Shown here piece after piece: positions 8,530 to 15,987 of a stretch of DNA of 58,705 nt. Both the position numbers and the translations under genes were made by a program. Origin of the DNA: Aquimarina algiphila (GTDB lineage Bacteria > Bacteroidota > Bacteroidia > Flavobacteriales > Flavobacteriaceae); assembly GCF_007489275.1 (NCBI RefSeq), contig NZ_VLNR01000044.1:1-58705 (forward strand). Reading direction: 5' to 3'. The notes beneath the pieces are model-generated. The model was not told the origin of the DNA, ran no database searches, and worked only from the letters and a program-made list of their open reading frames with translations. Each line of letters begins with the position of its first letter. Position 1 is the first letter of the stretch.

Positions 8530-9135
8530 ATGGAAACTACAGAGGACCATAACCCAATGGCACATTTCCAGCAATGGTTTTATGAAGTCGAAAAAGCTCA
8601 TCCAGAAGACGAGGTTAATGCGATGATATTATCAACTATAGGTTTAGATGGTTTTCCAAAAAACAGAATTGTTTTATTAAAGCGTTTTACCTGGGAAGGT
8701 TTTGTTTTTTTTACTAATTACCATAGTGAGAAGGGAAAAGCGATAGCAAAGGACAATAGAGTTTCTTGTTCTTTTAATTGGACTGCTTCAAAACGTGAAG
8801 TCCTTATTACTGGAAAAGCAGAAAAAATCCCAGAAAATCTATCTGAAGGATATTTTGAATCACGTCCAGAAGGAAGTAAATTAAGTGCATGGGTATCTCA
8901 TCAAAGTGATGTGATTTCTTCTAGAAAAGTATTACAGGACCGCCTAAAAAAGTATAAAACAAAATTTAAAAACAAAATCATTCCTAAACCTAAGTATTGG
9001 GGCGGATATATAATCAAACCAGAAACGATTGAGTTTATCTTACACTCTGAAAAAATAAAATTTAAGCACAGGACAAAATACAGACTTCTATCTAATTATT
9101 GCTGGTCTAAGAATATACAAATTATTATAGGTTAA
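8530..9135 (+). CDS. PdxH-like pyridoxamine 5'-phosphate oxidase with altered C-terminus
   Basis: A 201-residue flavin-dependent PNP/PMP oxidase homologue. The FMN-binding core is clear (NRIVLLKRFTWEGFVFFTNY, then RPEGSKLSAWVSHQSDVISS), and WGGYIIKPETIEF leads into the C-terminal segment. There the usual substrate-binding R-L-H-D-R is replaced by K-F-K-H-R, so the residues equivalent to E. coli PdxH Arg197 and His199 are both lysine; the remainder (KYRLLSNYCW) still aligns, so this is divergence and not a frameshift. It starts 31 nt after ccoI and may share its transcript. It could be a genuine but divergent PdxH or a paralogue with a different substrate. Confidence 0.8.
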   Translation: METTEDHNPMAHFQQWFYEVEKAHPEDEVNAMILSTIGLDGFPKNRIVLLKRFTWEGFVFFTNYHSEKGKAIAKDNRVSCSFNWTASKREVLITGKAEKIPENLSEGYFESRPEGSKLSAWVSHQSDVISSRKVLQDRLKKYKTKFKNKIIPKPKYWGGYIIKPETIEFILHSEKIKFKHRTKYRLLSNYCWSKNIQIIIG

Positions 9136-9149
9136 AGATCTTTATTAAG

Positions 9150-9356
9150 CTAATTCTTTACTTTACAACTGGTTATCCCAAATAATTTATATAATGGACA
9201 CCAACCCATAAAACCAGTAATAACTAATACTCCTGATACTGATAATAAAACAATTCCTAAGGTATCAGATATAAAATTGTTATAAAATAAATATGCTAAT
9301 ACTACACCTAAAATGATTCTAATGATAGCATCTATCTTTCCTAAATTCTTTCGCAT
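9150..9356 (-). CDS. DUF2892 small membrane protein (YgaP transmembrane-like)
   Basis: A 68-residue protein with two hydrophobic helices: after MRKNLGKIDAIIRIILG comes a first membrane segment, then a second (GIVLLSVSGVLVITGFMGW) leading to CPLYKLFGITSC. The pattern N-x-G-x-x-D...GWCPLY...G-x-x-T-C is that of the DUF2892 family, the membrane part of the YgaP rhodanese. The two C-terminal cysteines are conserved in the family; their role here is not known. The gene is convergent with the pdxH-like gene (14-nt gap) and has an operator of the island type upstream (9396-9438). Confidence 0.85.
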   Translation of the reverse strand: MRKNLGKIDAIIRIILGVVLAYLFYNNFISDTLGIVLLSVSGVLVITGFMGWCPLYKLFGITSCKVKN

Positions 9357-9395
9357 AACGATTTAATTTAAAAGTGAATACTCTATTAACTTCTA

Positions 9396-9438
9396 TAAAG
9401 TTCTTAAAGAATTTGAAAGTATTGTATGATAAATGTCA
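9396..9438 (-). promoter_or_regulatory. Operator and promoter for the DUF2892 gene
   Basis: TGATAAATGTCA (9427-9438), 23 nt, then GAACTTTA (9396-9403), a weaker -7 box. The start codon is 70 nt past the palindrome, the longest spacing in the set. Confidence 0.65.
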
Positions 9439-9472
9439 CCTATAAAATGAAATAGGAAAAATCAGTGTATTG

Positions 9473-9508
9473 CAAAAAAAAGGCTAAATCCTAATAGAAT
9501 TTAGCCTT
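9473..9508 (-). terminator. Rho-independent terminator of the microprotein array
   Basis: A 10-bp perfect stem (AAGGCTAAAT 9480-9489 with ATTTAGCCTT 9499-9508, 9-nt loop) is followed on the minus strand by a run of seven T. It lies 23 nt downstream of the last small reading frame of the array. Confidence 0.85.
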
Positions 9509-9531
9509 ATCAACACATAATAACACTCCAC

Positions 9532-9666
9532 TTAATGCGCATAGCATTTAATTCTTCTAAACAAAGTCTCGTCATAATTGTAAAGATTTGTTGTGCAATC
9601 CAAAAACATATTTTGTTTTTGTGTCGCTGATTTTAGTCTTTTTCTGATGTTTCTTAAAGTTCTCAT
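9532..9666 (-). CDS. Microprotein of 44 residues, related to the tandem 28-residue frames
   Basis: The frame starts MRTLRNIRKRLKSATQKQ and ends CYAH. Its first 16 residues align with the 28-residue products upstream (MRTL, then I-x-R/K-R/K-L, then SAT), but the second half differs and contains two cysteines. It is the last frame before the terminator at 9473-9508 and follows copy 1 of the array after a 60-nt spacer. The product is strongly basic, has no signal peptide and no membrane helix. I do not recognise the family. Coding status is inferred from relatedness to the repeated frames and from the terminator position. Confidence 0.5.
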   Translation of the reverse strand: MRTLRNIRKRLKSATQKQNMFLDCTTNLYNYDETLFRRIKCYAH

Positions 9667-9726
9667 GATGATTAGTTTTTATTCCCTGTTGTTTCGGGAG
9701 TTGATTGATGTAAAATTTAACTATCG

Positions 9727-9813
9727 TTATTTATAACGCCTCTTTGTATTCCAGGTATATCCTACAGTTCCACTTAATTTTCTTGTAATTCTGTTGCTAT
9801 CTAAAGTTCTCAT
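9727..9813 (-). CDS. Tandem 28-residue basic microprotein, copy 1
   Basis: The product begins MRTLDSNRITRKLSGTVGY and ends WNTKRRYK. Compared with copy 3 it has four synonymous codon changes and three replacements (A/G, I/V, R/K), and no frame disruption. Such a pattern favours selection on the peptide. There is no signal peptide or hydrophobic segment; more than a quarter of the residues are Arg or Lys. The family is unknown to me. It is followed by a 60-nt spacer and the 44-residue frame. Confidence 0.55.
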   Translation of the reverse strand: MRTLDSNRITRKLSGTVGYTWNTKRRYK

Positions 9814-9872
9814 AATTTCTGTATTTTAATGATTTTGATATATAAATTGATCTTTTGGTTTTTATAGTAAGA

Positions 9873-9959
9873 TTATCTGTAACGTCTCTTTGTGTTCCAG
9901 GTATATCCTTTGGTTGCACTTAATTTTCTTGTAATGCTATTGCTATCTAAGGTTCTCAT
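9873..9959 (-). CDS. Tandem 28-residue basic microprotein, copy 2
   Basis: The product begins MRTLDSNSITRKLSATKGY and ends WNTKRRYR. Against copy 3 there are four synonymous differences (Asn, Ser and two Thr codons) and two replacements (R to S at residue 8, I to K at residue 17). The invariant parts are MRTLDSN, ITRKLS, GYTWNTKRRY. It is flanked by spacers of 59 and 61 nt that lack a recognisable promoter, so the copies are probably co-transcribed. Function unknown; a role as a nucleic-acid-binding or antimicrobial-like basic peptide would be speculation. Confidence 0.55.
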   Translation of the reverse strand: MRTLDSNSITRKLSATKGYTWNTKRRYR

Positions 9960-10020
9960 AATTTCTATATTTTAATTGTTTTTGATTATAAATTGTTATC
10001 TCTTGATGTTAGTATTCAGG

Positions 10021-10107
10021 TTATCTGTAACGTCTCTTTGTGTTCCAGGTATATCCTATAGTTGCGCTTAATTTTCTTGTAATTCTGTTGCTATCTAAAG
10101 TTCTCAT
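10021..10107 (-). CDS. Tandem 28-residue basic microprotein, copy 3
   Basis: The first copy in the direction of transcription. It begins MRTLDSNRITRKLSATIGY and ends WNTKRRYR. Upstream (10108-10260) lies the presumed promoter region, which contains a cluster of GTAC-centred hexamers. The gene is divergent from the cbb3 operon, whose operator is 169 nt away. The family is not recognised. These frames are below the usual size cut-off of gene callers and would not be annotated automatically. Confidence 0.55.
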   Translation of the reverse strand: MRTLDSNRITRKLSATIGYTWNTKRRYR

Positions 10108-10166
10108 ATTTTATATATTTAATTGTTATTTATACTTACTAGACGTCAAGAGTTTATTTTTGTTAC

Positions 10167-10232
10167 AGTACTATGTATAAAAAGGTACTATTTTAACAAT
10201 TATTAACATTTTGTACCTCAAAAACAGGTACT
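10167..10232. promoter_or_regulatory. Cluster of GTAC-centred inverted and direct repeats
   Basis: AGGTACT occurs at 10183-10189 and 10226-10232, GTACCT at 10213-10218 and AGTACT at 10167-10172. GTACCT and AGGTAC at 10213-10231 form a 6-bp inverted repeat around CAAAAAC. The cluster lies upstream of microprotein copy 3 on the minus strand and could be an operator for that transcript. Assignment is tentative. Confidence 0.35.
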
Positions 10233-10275
10233 GGGAGTTGGTTTAAGCCTAGAATGATCCTTTATTATTAAAACC

Positions 10276-10318
10276 TGACAAATGTCATTTTTTAAGAAAA
10301 TCTTCAAACATACTTTTG
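10276..10318 (+). promoter_or_regulatory. Operator and promoter for the cbb3 oxidase operon
   Basis: TGACAAATGTCA (10276-10287) has perfect 5-bp arms, followed by 23 nt and a perfect -7 box TACTTTTG (10311-10318). The ccoS start is 50 nt past the palindrome. No TTG is present at the -33 position. Confidence 0.85.
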
Positions 10319-10337
10319 GCTCACAATCAAAGTAAGC

Positions 10338-10532
10338 ATGAGTGTAATCTATGTACTCTTAACGATTAGTATTATCGTTGCCATCGTCTTTTTTATAAGT
10401 TTTATTATATCTGTCAGGAATGGACAGTATGATGATGTGTACACTCCTTCTATTCGAATGCTCTTTGAGGATGAACTTATAAAAGAAAACAAAGAAAAAT
10501 CTTCAGAATCCAATAAAACTAAACAATCATAA
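10338..10532 (+). CDS. ccoS: cbb3 oxidase maturation protein CcoS
   Basis: A 64-residue membrane protein with one N-terminal helix (VIYVLLTISIIVAIVFFISF) and the conserved CcoS motif after it: NGQYDDVYTPSIRMLFEDE. CcoS is needed for insertion of cofactors into the cbb3 oxidase. The motif D-D-x-x-T-P-S-x-R-x-L matches the family. Its stop lies one base before the ATG of the ccoN-ccoO fusion, so the two are translated from one transcript. Confidence 0.93.
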   Translation: MSVIYVLLTISIIVAIVFFISFIISVRNGQYDDVYTPSIRMLFEDELIKENKEKSSESNKTKQS

Positions 10533-10533
10533 T

Positions 10534-12735
10534 ATGGAAATGGAACAATTCTATTACGATAATAAAATCGTGAAAAAATTCTTATATGCAACCATGTTTT
10601 GGGGCATTGTAGGAATGTCTGTAGGTCTACTACTAGCATTCATGTTTTTATTCCCTAATGTAACAGATGGTATCTCATGGTTGAGTTTTGGTCGTTTAAG
10701 ACCATTACATACAAATGCCGTTATTTTTGCTTTTGTAGGTAACGCTATCTATGCAGGAGTCTATTACTCTACCCAGAGGTTGCTAAAGACCCGAATGTTT
10801 AGCGACGCATTAAGTAATATTAATTTTTGGGGTTGGCAGTTTATTATTGTTTTAGCCGCAATAACATTACCATTAGGATATACTTCATCAAAAGAATATG
10901 CAGAACTCGAATGGCCAATTGACATTGCTATTGCCATCATCTGGGTAGTTTTTGGATGGAACTTAATAGGAACTATTTTAAGAAGACGACAACGGCATAT
11001 GTATGTAGCAATTTGGTTTTATCTTGCCACTTTTGTTACTGTTGCGGTTTTACATATTTTTAATAGCCTCGAACTTCCTGTAAGTGCTTTAAAAAGTTAT
11101 TCTGTATATGCAGGTGTTCAGGATGCATTAGTACAATGGTGGTATGGTCATAATGCAGTTGCATTTTTTCTTACCACTCCTTTCTTAGGATTAATGTACT
11201 ATTTTGTTCCTAAAGCTGCCAATAGACCCGTATACTCATATCGATTATCTATTGTCCATTTCTGGTCTTTAATATTTATCTATATCTGGGCAGGACCTCA
11301 TCACCTTCTATATTCATCTTTACCTGATTGGGCACAAAATCTTGGTGTAGCATTTTCTGTAATGCTTATTGCTCCATCATGGGGAGGTATGATTAATGGT
11401 CTCTTGACCTTAAGAGGAGCGTGGGATAAAGTACGTACTGATCCCGTTTTAAAATTTATGGTAGTTGCCATTACAGGTTATGGTATGGCCACTTTTGAAG
11501 GGCCAATGCTTTCTTTAAAAAACGTAAATGCTATTGCTCATTTTAGTGATTGGATTATAGCACATGTTCATGTTGGAGCTTTAGCATGGAATGGGTTTTT
11601 AACTTTTGGTATGATCTACTGGATGGTACCAAAACTAACCAAAACAAAATTATGGTCTACAGGCCTTGCTAATTTACATTTCTGGATTGGTACTTTGGGG
11701 ATTATCATGTATGCACTACCAATGTATGTTGCCGGTTTTGTGCAGGCATCTATGTGGAAGCAGTTTAATCCTGATGGGACACTTACCTACGGTAATTTCT
11801 TAGAAACCGTTAATGAAATCATTCCTATGTATTGGATGCGTGCTATCGGAGGTAGTTTGTTTATTTTGGGAACCTTTGTAATGCTATATAACATTATTAA
11901 AACGATACAAAGTGGTAGTAAAGTTACTGATGAATTAGCCGAAGCTGCTCCGTTACAAAAAGTAACTCGATTTAGAACTGCTAACGAAGGGTACCACACC
12001 TGGCTAGAAAGAAGACCTGTTAAACTAACCATCTTTGCTACAATTGCAATTTTGATTGGTGGTATTGTTCAAATCGTTCCTACCATAATGGTAAAATCCA
12101 ATATTCCAACAATAACCAGTGTAAAACCTTATACTCCGCTTGAGCTTGAAGGAAGAGATCTCTATATACGAGAAAGTTGCGTATCCTGTCATTCACAAAT
12201 GATTCGACCATTCCGTAGTGAAGTAGAACGTTATGGAGAATATTCTAAAGCTGGTGAATATGTATATGATCACCCTTTCCTTTGGGGAAGTAAACGTACT
12301 GGACCCGATTTAATGAGGATTGGAGGAAAATATTCTGATAACTGGCATTTAAATCATTTTTATGATCCACAAACTACCTCATCAGGATCAATTATGCCTA
12401 GTTATAAATGGTTGATTAAAAACAAACTTGATCGTTCACAAACCGAAGATAAAATGAATGCTATGGTATCTCTGGGTGTCCCTTATACTCCAGAAGAGAT
12501 AGACAGAGCACAACAATGGATGGATGAGCAAGCAACGCAAATTGAAAAAAATCTGTACACCGACCCTGATTTTGCAAAAACATATGAAGCTGATAAAAAA
12601 TATGCCAAGGAAAACGGATTGGATTTTATCGAAATGCGCGATAGAGAAGTCGTTGCGCTCATAGCATATATCCAAAGATTAGGAACTGATATAAAAGTTA
12701 AAAACCAAGAGAACGTAGTTCAAACTAAAGAATAA
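10534..12735 (+). CDS. ccoN: cbb3-type cytochrome c oxidase, CcoN-CcoO fusion
   Basis: A 733-residue fusion of the catalytic haem-copper subunit and the monohaem cytochrome c subunit. Residues 1 to about 480 form CcoN, with the low-spin haem histidine in LRPLHTNAVIFAF, the CuB histidines in WWYGHNAVAFF and WAGPHHLLYSSLP, and the haem ligands in IAHVHVGALAWNG. After a membrane helix (about 500-520) follows CcoO with RESCVSCHSQMIRPF, the c-haem motif near residue 548, and the methionine-ligand region SGSIMPSYKWL. Separate ccoN and ccoO genes are usual in proteobacteria; the fused form is common in Bacteroidetes. It is the terminal oxidase for respiration at low oxygen. Confidence 0.97.
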   Translation: MEMEQFYYDNKIVKKFLYATMFWGIVGMSVGLLLAFMFLFPNVTDGISWLSFGRLRPLHTNAVIFAFVGNAIYAGVYYSTQRLLKTRMFSDALSNINFWGWQFIIVLAAITLPLGYTSSKEYAELEWPIDIAIAIIWVVFGWNLIGTILRRRQRHMYVAIWFYLATFVTVAVLHIFNSLELPVSALKSYSVYAGVQDALVQWWYGHNAVAFFLTTPFLGLMYYFVPKAANRPVYSYRLSIVHFWSLIFIYIWAGPHHLLYSSLPDWAQNLGVAFSVMLIAPSWGGMINGLLTLRGAWDKVRTDPVLKFMVVAITGYGMATFEGPMLSLKNVNAIAHFSDWIIAHVHVGALAWNGFLTFGMIYWMVPKLTKTKLWSTGLANLHFWIGTLGIIMYALPMYVAGFVQASMWKQFNPDGTLTYGNFLETVNEIIPMYWMRAIGGSLFILGTFVMLYNIIKTIQSGSKVTDELAEAAPLQKVTRFRTANEGYHTWLERRPVKLTIFATIAILIGGIVQIVPTIMVKSNIPTITSVKPYTPLELEGRDLYIRESCVSCHSQMIRPFRSEVERYGEYSKAGEYVYDHPFLWGSKRTGPDLMRIGGKYSDNWHLNHFYDPQTTSSGSIMPSYKWLIKNKLDRSQTEDKMNAMVSLGVPYTPEEIDRAQQWMDEQATQIEKNLYTDPDFAKTYEADKKYAKENGLDFIEMRDREVVALIAYIQRLGTDIKVKNQENVVQTKE

Positions 12736-12740
12736 ACGCC

Positions 12741-12926
12741 ATGCTAAAATTTATAAAAGGTCACATGGAGAGTATTGAAGGTATTGAGATCTATCCTATG
12801 ATTTCATTACTCATATTTTTTATATTCTTCGCCGGATTATTCTGGTGGGTGATCACAGCAAAAAAAGAACATATAAAAGAGGTAAGTCAAATTCCTTTAG
12901 AAACCGAAAACGATATACAATCATGA
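12741..12926 (+). CDS. ccoQ: cbb3 oxidase small subunit CcoQ-like
   Basis: A 61-residue protein with one membrane helix (YPMISLLIFFIFFAGLFWW) and a charged C-terminus. Position between ccoNO and ccoP, size and topology identify it as the CcoQ/FixQ stabilising subunit. It starts 5 nt after ccoNO, and its stop overlaps the ccoP start (ATGA at 12923-12926), showing translational coupling. Sequence similarity alone would be weak for such a short protein; the location decides the call. Confidence 0.85.
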   Translation: MLKFIKGHMESIEGIEIYPMISLLIFFIFFAGLFWWVITAKKEHIKEVSQIPLETENDIQS

Positions 12927-13879
12927 GAAGTACTTCATCCTATTTAAGAGTGCTTGCCTTTTTAGGTATTGCTTATATATTAATAGAACTTACTGTCGAA
13001 TCTGGAGAACAATCTGCATTCATTGCACAACCATTAACATGGTTAGTCTTAGGAATGGTTTTACTATTTATTGTGGCGATAGAGATTAGTTTACAGGCTT
13101 TAAGAAGCATCTTGTTTCGCTCTTTAAATCCAGAGGCCCAAGAACGTTATCTCCTGGCAGAAAAAACTAAAAAAGAAAAACAATTTGGGTGGATTAAAAA
13201 GATCTATCTAAAATTATTGGATAGTAAACCTGTAGAAGAAGAAGGTGAGATTATTCTTGATCATAATTATGATGGGATTCAGGAACTGGATAATAATCTC
13301 CCGCCATGGTGGGTGTATGGTTTTTATGCAACCATCGTATTTGGAGCTGTATATTTAGTTCGCTTTCATATTTTCAATGATTATACACAAACAGAAGAGT
13401 ATGAAACTGAGGTTGCCGAAGCCAAAATTGCTATCGAAGAATACAAAAAAACTGCAAAAGACTTAGTCGATATAAACACAGTAACTCTGCTTACAGAAGC
13501 CTCAGATATTAACGCTGGAAAAGCAGTTTTCACTACAAATTGTGTAGCATGTCACAAAGCTGATGGTGGTGGTGGTATTGGGCCTAACCTAACCGATGAA
13601 TATTGGATTTTAGGAGGTGGTATTAAAAATGTATTCAGGACCATCTCTGAAGGAGGACGTGATGGAAAAGGAATGGTTGCCTGGAAACAAACTCTGAAGC
13701 CTGCAGAAATGGCTCAAGTAGCAAGTTATGTGATTTCTCTCGGGGGAACAACTCCTGCCGAACCTAAAGAAGCTCAAGGTGAAATATGGATTGATCCAGA
13801 TGCATCTCAAGAAGAAACTCCTAAAGAAGAGATCCCCGAAACTATTTCTGATTCGACAAGCATAGTTGTAAATCATTAA
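12923..13879 (+). CDS. ccoP: cbb3 oxidase cytochrome c subunit CcoP (one haem)
   Basis: The 318-residue product starts at the ATG overlapping the ccoQ stop; a longer frame from 12845 lies within ccoQ and is not used. It has two N-terminal membrane helices, then the CcoP signature DNNLPPWWVYGFYATIVF around residues 122-140, and one cytochrome c domain with CVACHKADGGGGIGPNL and the later segment GKGMVAWKQTL supplying the methionine ligand. Proteobacterial CcoP has two c-haems; a single-haem form is frequent in Bacteroidetes. An extra pair of helices precedes the usual single one. The C-terminus is acidic and low in complexity. Confidence 0.94.
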   Translation: MRSTSSYLRVLAFLGIAYILIELTVESGEQSAFIAQPLTWLVLGMVLLFIVAIEISLQALRSILFRSLNPEAQERYLLAEKTKKEKQFGWIKKIYLKLLDSKPVEEEGEIILDHNYDGIQELDNNLPPWWVYGFYATIVFGAVYLVRFHIFNDYTQTEEYETEVAEAKIAIEEYKKTAKDLVDINTVTLLTEASDINAGKAVFTTNCVACHKADGGGGIGPNLTDEYWILGGGIKNVFRTISEGGRDGKGMVAWKQTLKPAEMAQVASYVISLGGTTPAEPKEAQGEIWIDPDASQEETPKEEIPETISDSTSIVVNH

Positions 13880-13920
13880 TGTTTCTGGAACCTTATATCA
13901 AAACTTAAAATAATATTCCT

Positions 13921-15342
13921 TTGGAAACACCCGCAAACGAAAAATTCAGAGATTCTATCGGTACCATCAACGAAGAAGGTAAACGTGCCTGGGTGTATCC
14001 TAAAAAACCAAGCGGCAAATATTATTCTTATCGCAAATGGGTAAGCTATGGGTTACTTATCTTTTTGTTTTCTGCACCATTTATAAAAATAAACGGAAAT
14101 CAATTTTTACTATTTAATGTTTTAGAACGACGTTTTAACATATTTGGAGCTCCATTTTGGCCACAGGATTTTCACCTCTTCGTAATCTCAATGATTATAG
14201 GTGTTCTATTTATTACTCTATTTACAGTTGCATTTGGAAGACTTTTCTGCGGTTGGGTATGCCCACAAACCATTTTTATGGAAATGGTATTTCGAAGAAT
14301 CGAATATTGGATTGAAGGGGATAGAGGAAAACAAATACGACTAGATAAGCAATCCTGGAATGCCGAAAAAATAAGAAAAAGAGGGATGAAATGGATTATA
14401 TTTTTTATCATTTCATTCTTTATAGCAAACATATTTTTGGCTTATTTAATAGGAAGCGATCAGTTATTACGATACATCATAGATGGCCCTTCTGAACATA
14501 TTAGCACATTAATTTCCTTACTTATATTTACTGCTGTCTTTTACTTTGTATTTGCATGGTTTAGAGAACAAGTTTGTATTATAGCTTGCCCCTATGGTCG
14601 ATTACAAGGCGTACTTCTGGACTCCAAATCTATAGTTGTTGCTTATGATTATAAACGTGGAGAAAAAGAAGCTGGAAGAGCAAAGTTTAAGAAAAATGAA
14701 GATCGTCCAACTACAGGAAAAGGAGATTGTATTGATTGTTTTCAGTGTGTCCATGTATGTCCAACCGGAATTGATATTCGTAATGGCACACAGCTCGAAT
14801 GTGTAAACTGTACCGCTTGTATTGATGCATGCGACCATATGATGGAAAGTGTAAACCTACCAAAAGGATTAATACGATACGCCAGTGAAGATAATATTGC
14901 AAAAAAAGCAAAATTTAAGTTCACTCCTAGGTTAAAAGGATACAGTGCTGTACTTGTAATTCTAATAGGTGTTCTTCTGGGAATGTCTTTTTTACGAAAT
15001 GATGTAGAAGCTAATATCCTACGATTACCAGGACAATTATACGATCATAAGGACGATAATATAATTAGTAATGTATACACGTATAAACTAGTCAATAAAA
15101 CAACAACAGAGATTAAAGATGTTCACTTCGAATTGTTATCTCATAAAGGAAAAATAGAGCTGGTTACTCATAAAAATTTTACCGTCCCAAAACAAGGTTT
15201 GGCCGAAGGGACTTTATTTATAGAAATTAATGCAGCTGCATTAGAAGGTGATAGTAACAGATTAAAAATTGGTGTCTACAGTGGTGGTAAATTAATTGAA
15301 ACAACAATAACGGCTTTTTTAGGTCCAAGAAGTTATAGGTAA
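13921..15342 (+). CDS. ccoG: Cytochrome c oxidase accessory protein CcoG (ferredoxin-like)
   Basis: A 473-residue membrane iron-sulfur protein of the CcoG/RdxA/FixG family, implicated in copper reduction for cbb3 assembly. It contains membrane helices, the quinol-oxidase-like CGWVCPQTIFMEMVFRRIEYW, CIIACPYGRLQGVLLDS, and two 4Fe-4S motifs, CIDCFQCVHVCPTGIDIR and CVNCTACIDACDHMM. The C-terminal third is an Ig-like domain. No suitable ATG exists near the N-terminus; the TTG at 13921 gives the family-typical beginning (E-x-F-R-D-S-I-G-T) and is taken as the start. It is 41 nt after ccoP and belongs to the same operon. Confidence 0.94.
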   Translation: METPANEKFRDSIGTINEEGKRAWVYPKKPSGKYYSYRKWVSYGLLIFLFSAPFIKINGNQFLLFNVLERRFNIFGAPFWPQDFHLFVISMIIGVLFITLFTVAFGRLFCGWVCPQTIFMEMVFRRIEYWIEGDRGKQIRLDKQSWNAEKIRKRGMKWIIFFIISFFIANIFLAYLIGSDQLLRYIIDGPSEHISTLISLLIFTAVFYFVFAWFREQVCIIACPYGRLQGVLLDSKSIVVAYDYKRGEKEAGRAKFKKNEDRPTTGKGDCIDCFQCVHVCPTGIDIRNGTQLECVNCTACIDACDHMMESVNLPKGLIRYASEDNIAKKAKFKFTPRLKGYSAVLVILIGVLLGMSFLRNDVEANILRLPGQLYDHKDDNIISNVYTYKLVNKTTTEIKDVHFELLSHKGKIELVTHKNFTVPKQGLAEGTLFIEINAAALEGDSNRLKIGVYSGGKLIETTITAFLGPRSYR

Positions 15343-15439
15343 TATTCAGTCTTTGTATAAGTGAAAAATAGTAAAGAACCTAGAATTACGGATATAGAAC
15401 AAAACACTTATAATAATAAATAAAACTGTTAATTATAAT

Positions 15440-15514
15440 GGATTCCAGCCTATGCTGGAATGACAAACATTTTACTACCATGCATCTTTGTCATCCCATT
15501 GTAGAATGGGATCC
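15440..15514. repeat. Paired inverted copies of a 28-bp hairpin repeat
   Basis: GGATTCCAGC-ctat-GCTGGAATGACAAA (15440-15467) and, in inverse orientation, TTTGTCATCCCATT-gta-GAATGGGATCC (15487-15514). Each copy forms its own hairpin and the two together form a larger cruciform. The sequence style (GGATnCC...GGnATGACAAA) is that of dispersed intergenic repeats. It lies between ccoG and ccoH and might act as an mRNA-processing or attenuation element. Confidence 0.75.
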
Positions 15515-15537
15515 ACTGTACAAAACTAAAAAAAATT

Positions 15538-15984
15538 ATGAAAATAAACTGGGGAACAGCTATAGTATTAGTGTTTATAGGATTCATTTCTTTCATCCTA
15601 TATTTTGTTGTGCGAATGAATACAGAAAAAAAATATGAACATGATCTTGTAACAGAAGGTTACTATAAGAAAGAACTCGCTTTTCAGAATGAAATCGATG
15701 CCGAGAAAAATTCAAAAAATCTAGAAAACAATATCTTAATTCATACCACTATCGAGGGGTTAGTTATTTCTTTTCCCAAAGACAAGAACTCTAGTGATAT
15801 TTCTGGAATGGTATCTCTATATCGTCCTTCAAATAAAAAACTGGATTTTGAAATTCCTATCTCGCTTTCTAGTTCTAAAATGATAATCAAAGATGAAAAT
15901 ATAATAGAAGGGCGTTGGAATATCATAATCAATTGGGAGTATAACGACACTTCATACTTGTTTAAAGAATCATTTACATACTAA
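15538..15984 (+). CDS. ccoH: FixH/CcoH family cbb3 assembly protein
   Basis: A 148-residue protein with one N-terminal membrane helix (WGTAIVLVFIGFISFILYFV) followed by the FixH signature: R-M-N, then VTEGYYKKELAFQNEID, and a periplasmic beta-rich domain ending WNIIINWEYND. CcoH is a stability factor of the cbb3 oxidase. It lies between ccoG and the SafE-type gene, 4 nt before the latter. The family is confirmed by position and the Y-Y-x-K/R-x-x-x-x-Q motif. Confidence 0.9.
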   Translation: MKINWGTAIVLVFIGFISFILYFVVRMNTEKKYEHDLVTEGYYKKELAFQNEIDAEKNSKNLENNILIHTTIEGLVISFPKDKNSSDISGMVSLYRPSNKKLDFEIPISLSSSKMIIKDENIIEGRWNIIINWEYNDTSYLFKESFTY

Positions 15985-15987
15985 AAA

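Larger units (their letters stand above)
9727..10107 (-). repeat. Tandem direct repeat, three units of about 147 bp
   Basis: Three units start with a 87-nt open frame (9727-9813, 9873-9959, 10021-10107) spaced 146 and 148 bp apart. The spacers also resemble each other (AATTTCTGTATTTTAAT after copy 1, AATTTCTATATTTTAAT after copy 2), so whole cassettes including the leader were duplicated. The coding part is better conserved than the spacer. Confidence 0.85.

Noticed and set aside
9030..9135. Frameshift at the end of the pdxH-like gene
   Set aside because: The tail still aligns with the family (KYRL...W near the end) in the same frame; other frames give stops and no better match. Divergence is more likely.
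9727..10107. CRISPR array
   Set aside because: Only three units of about 147 bp with coding-like changes; the spacers are related to each other, which is the opposite of a CRISPR array.
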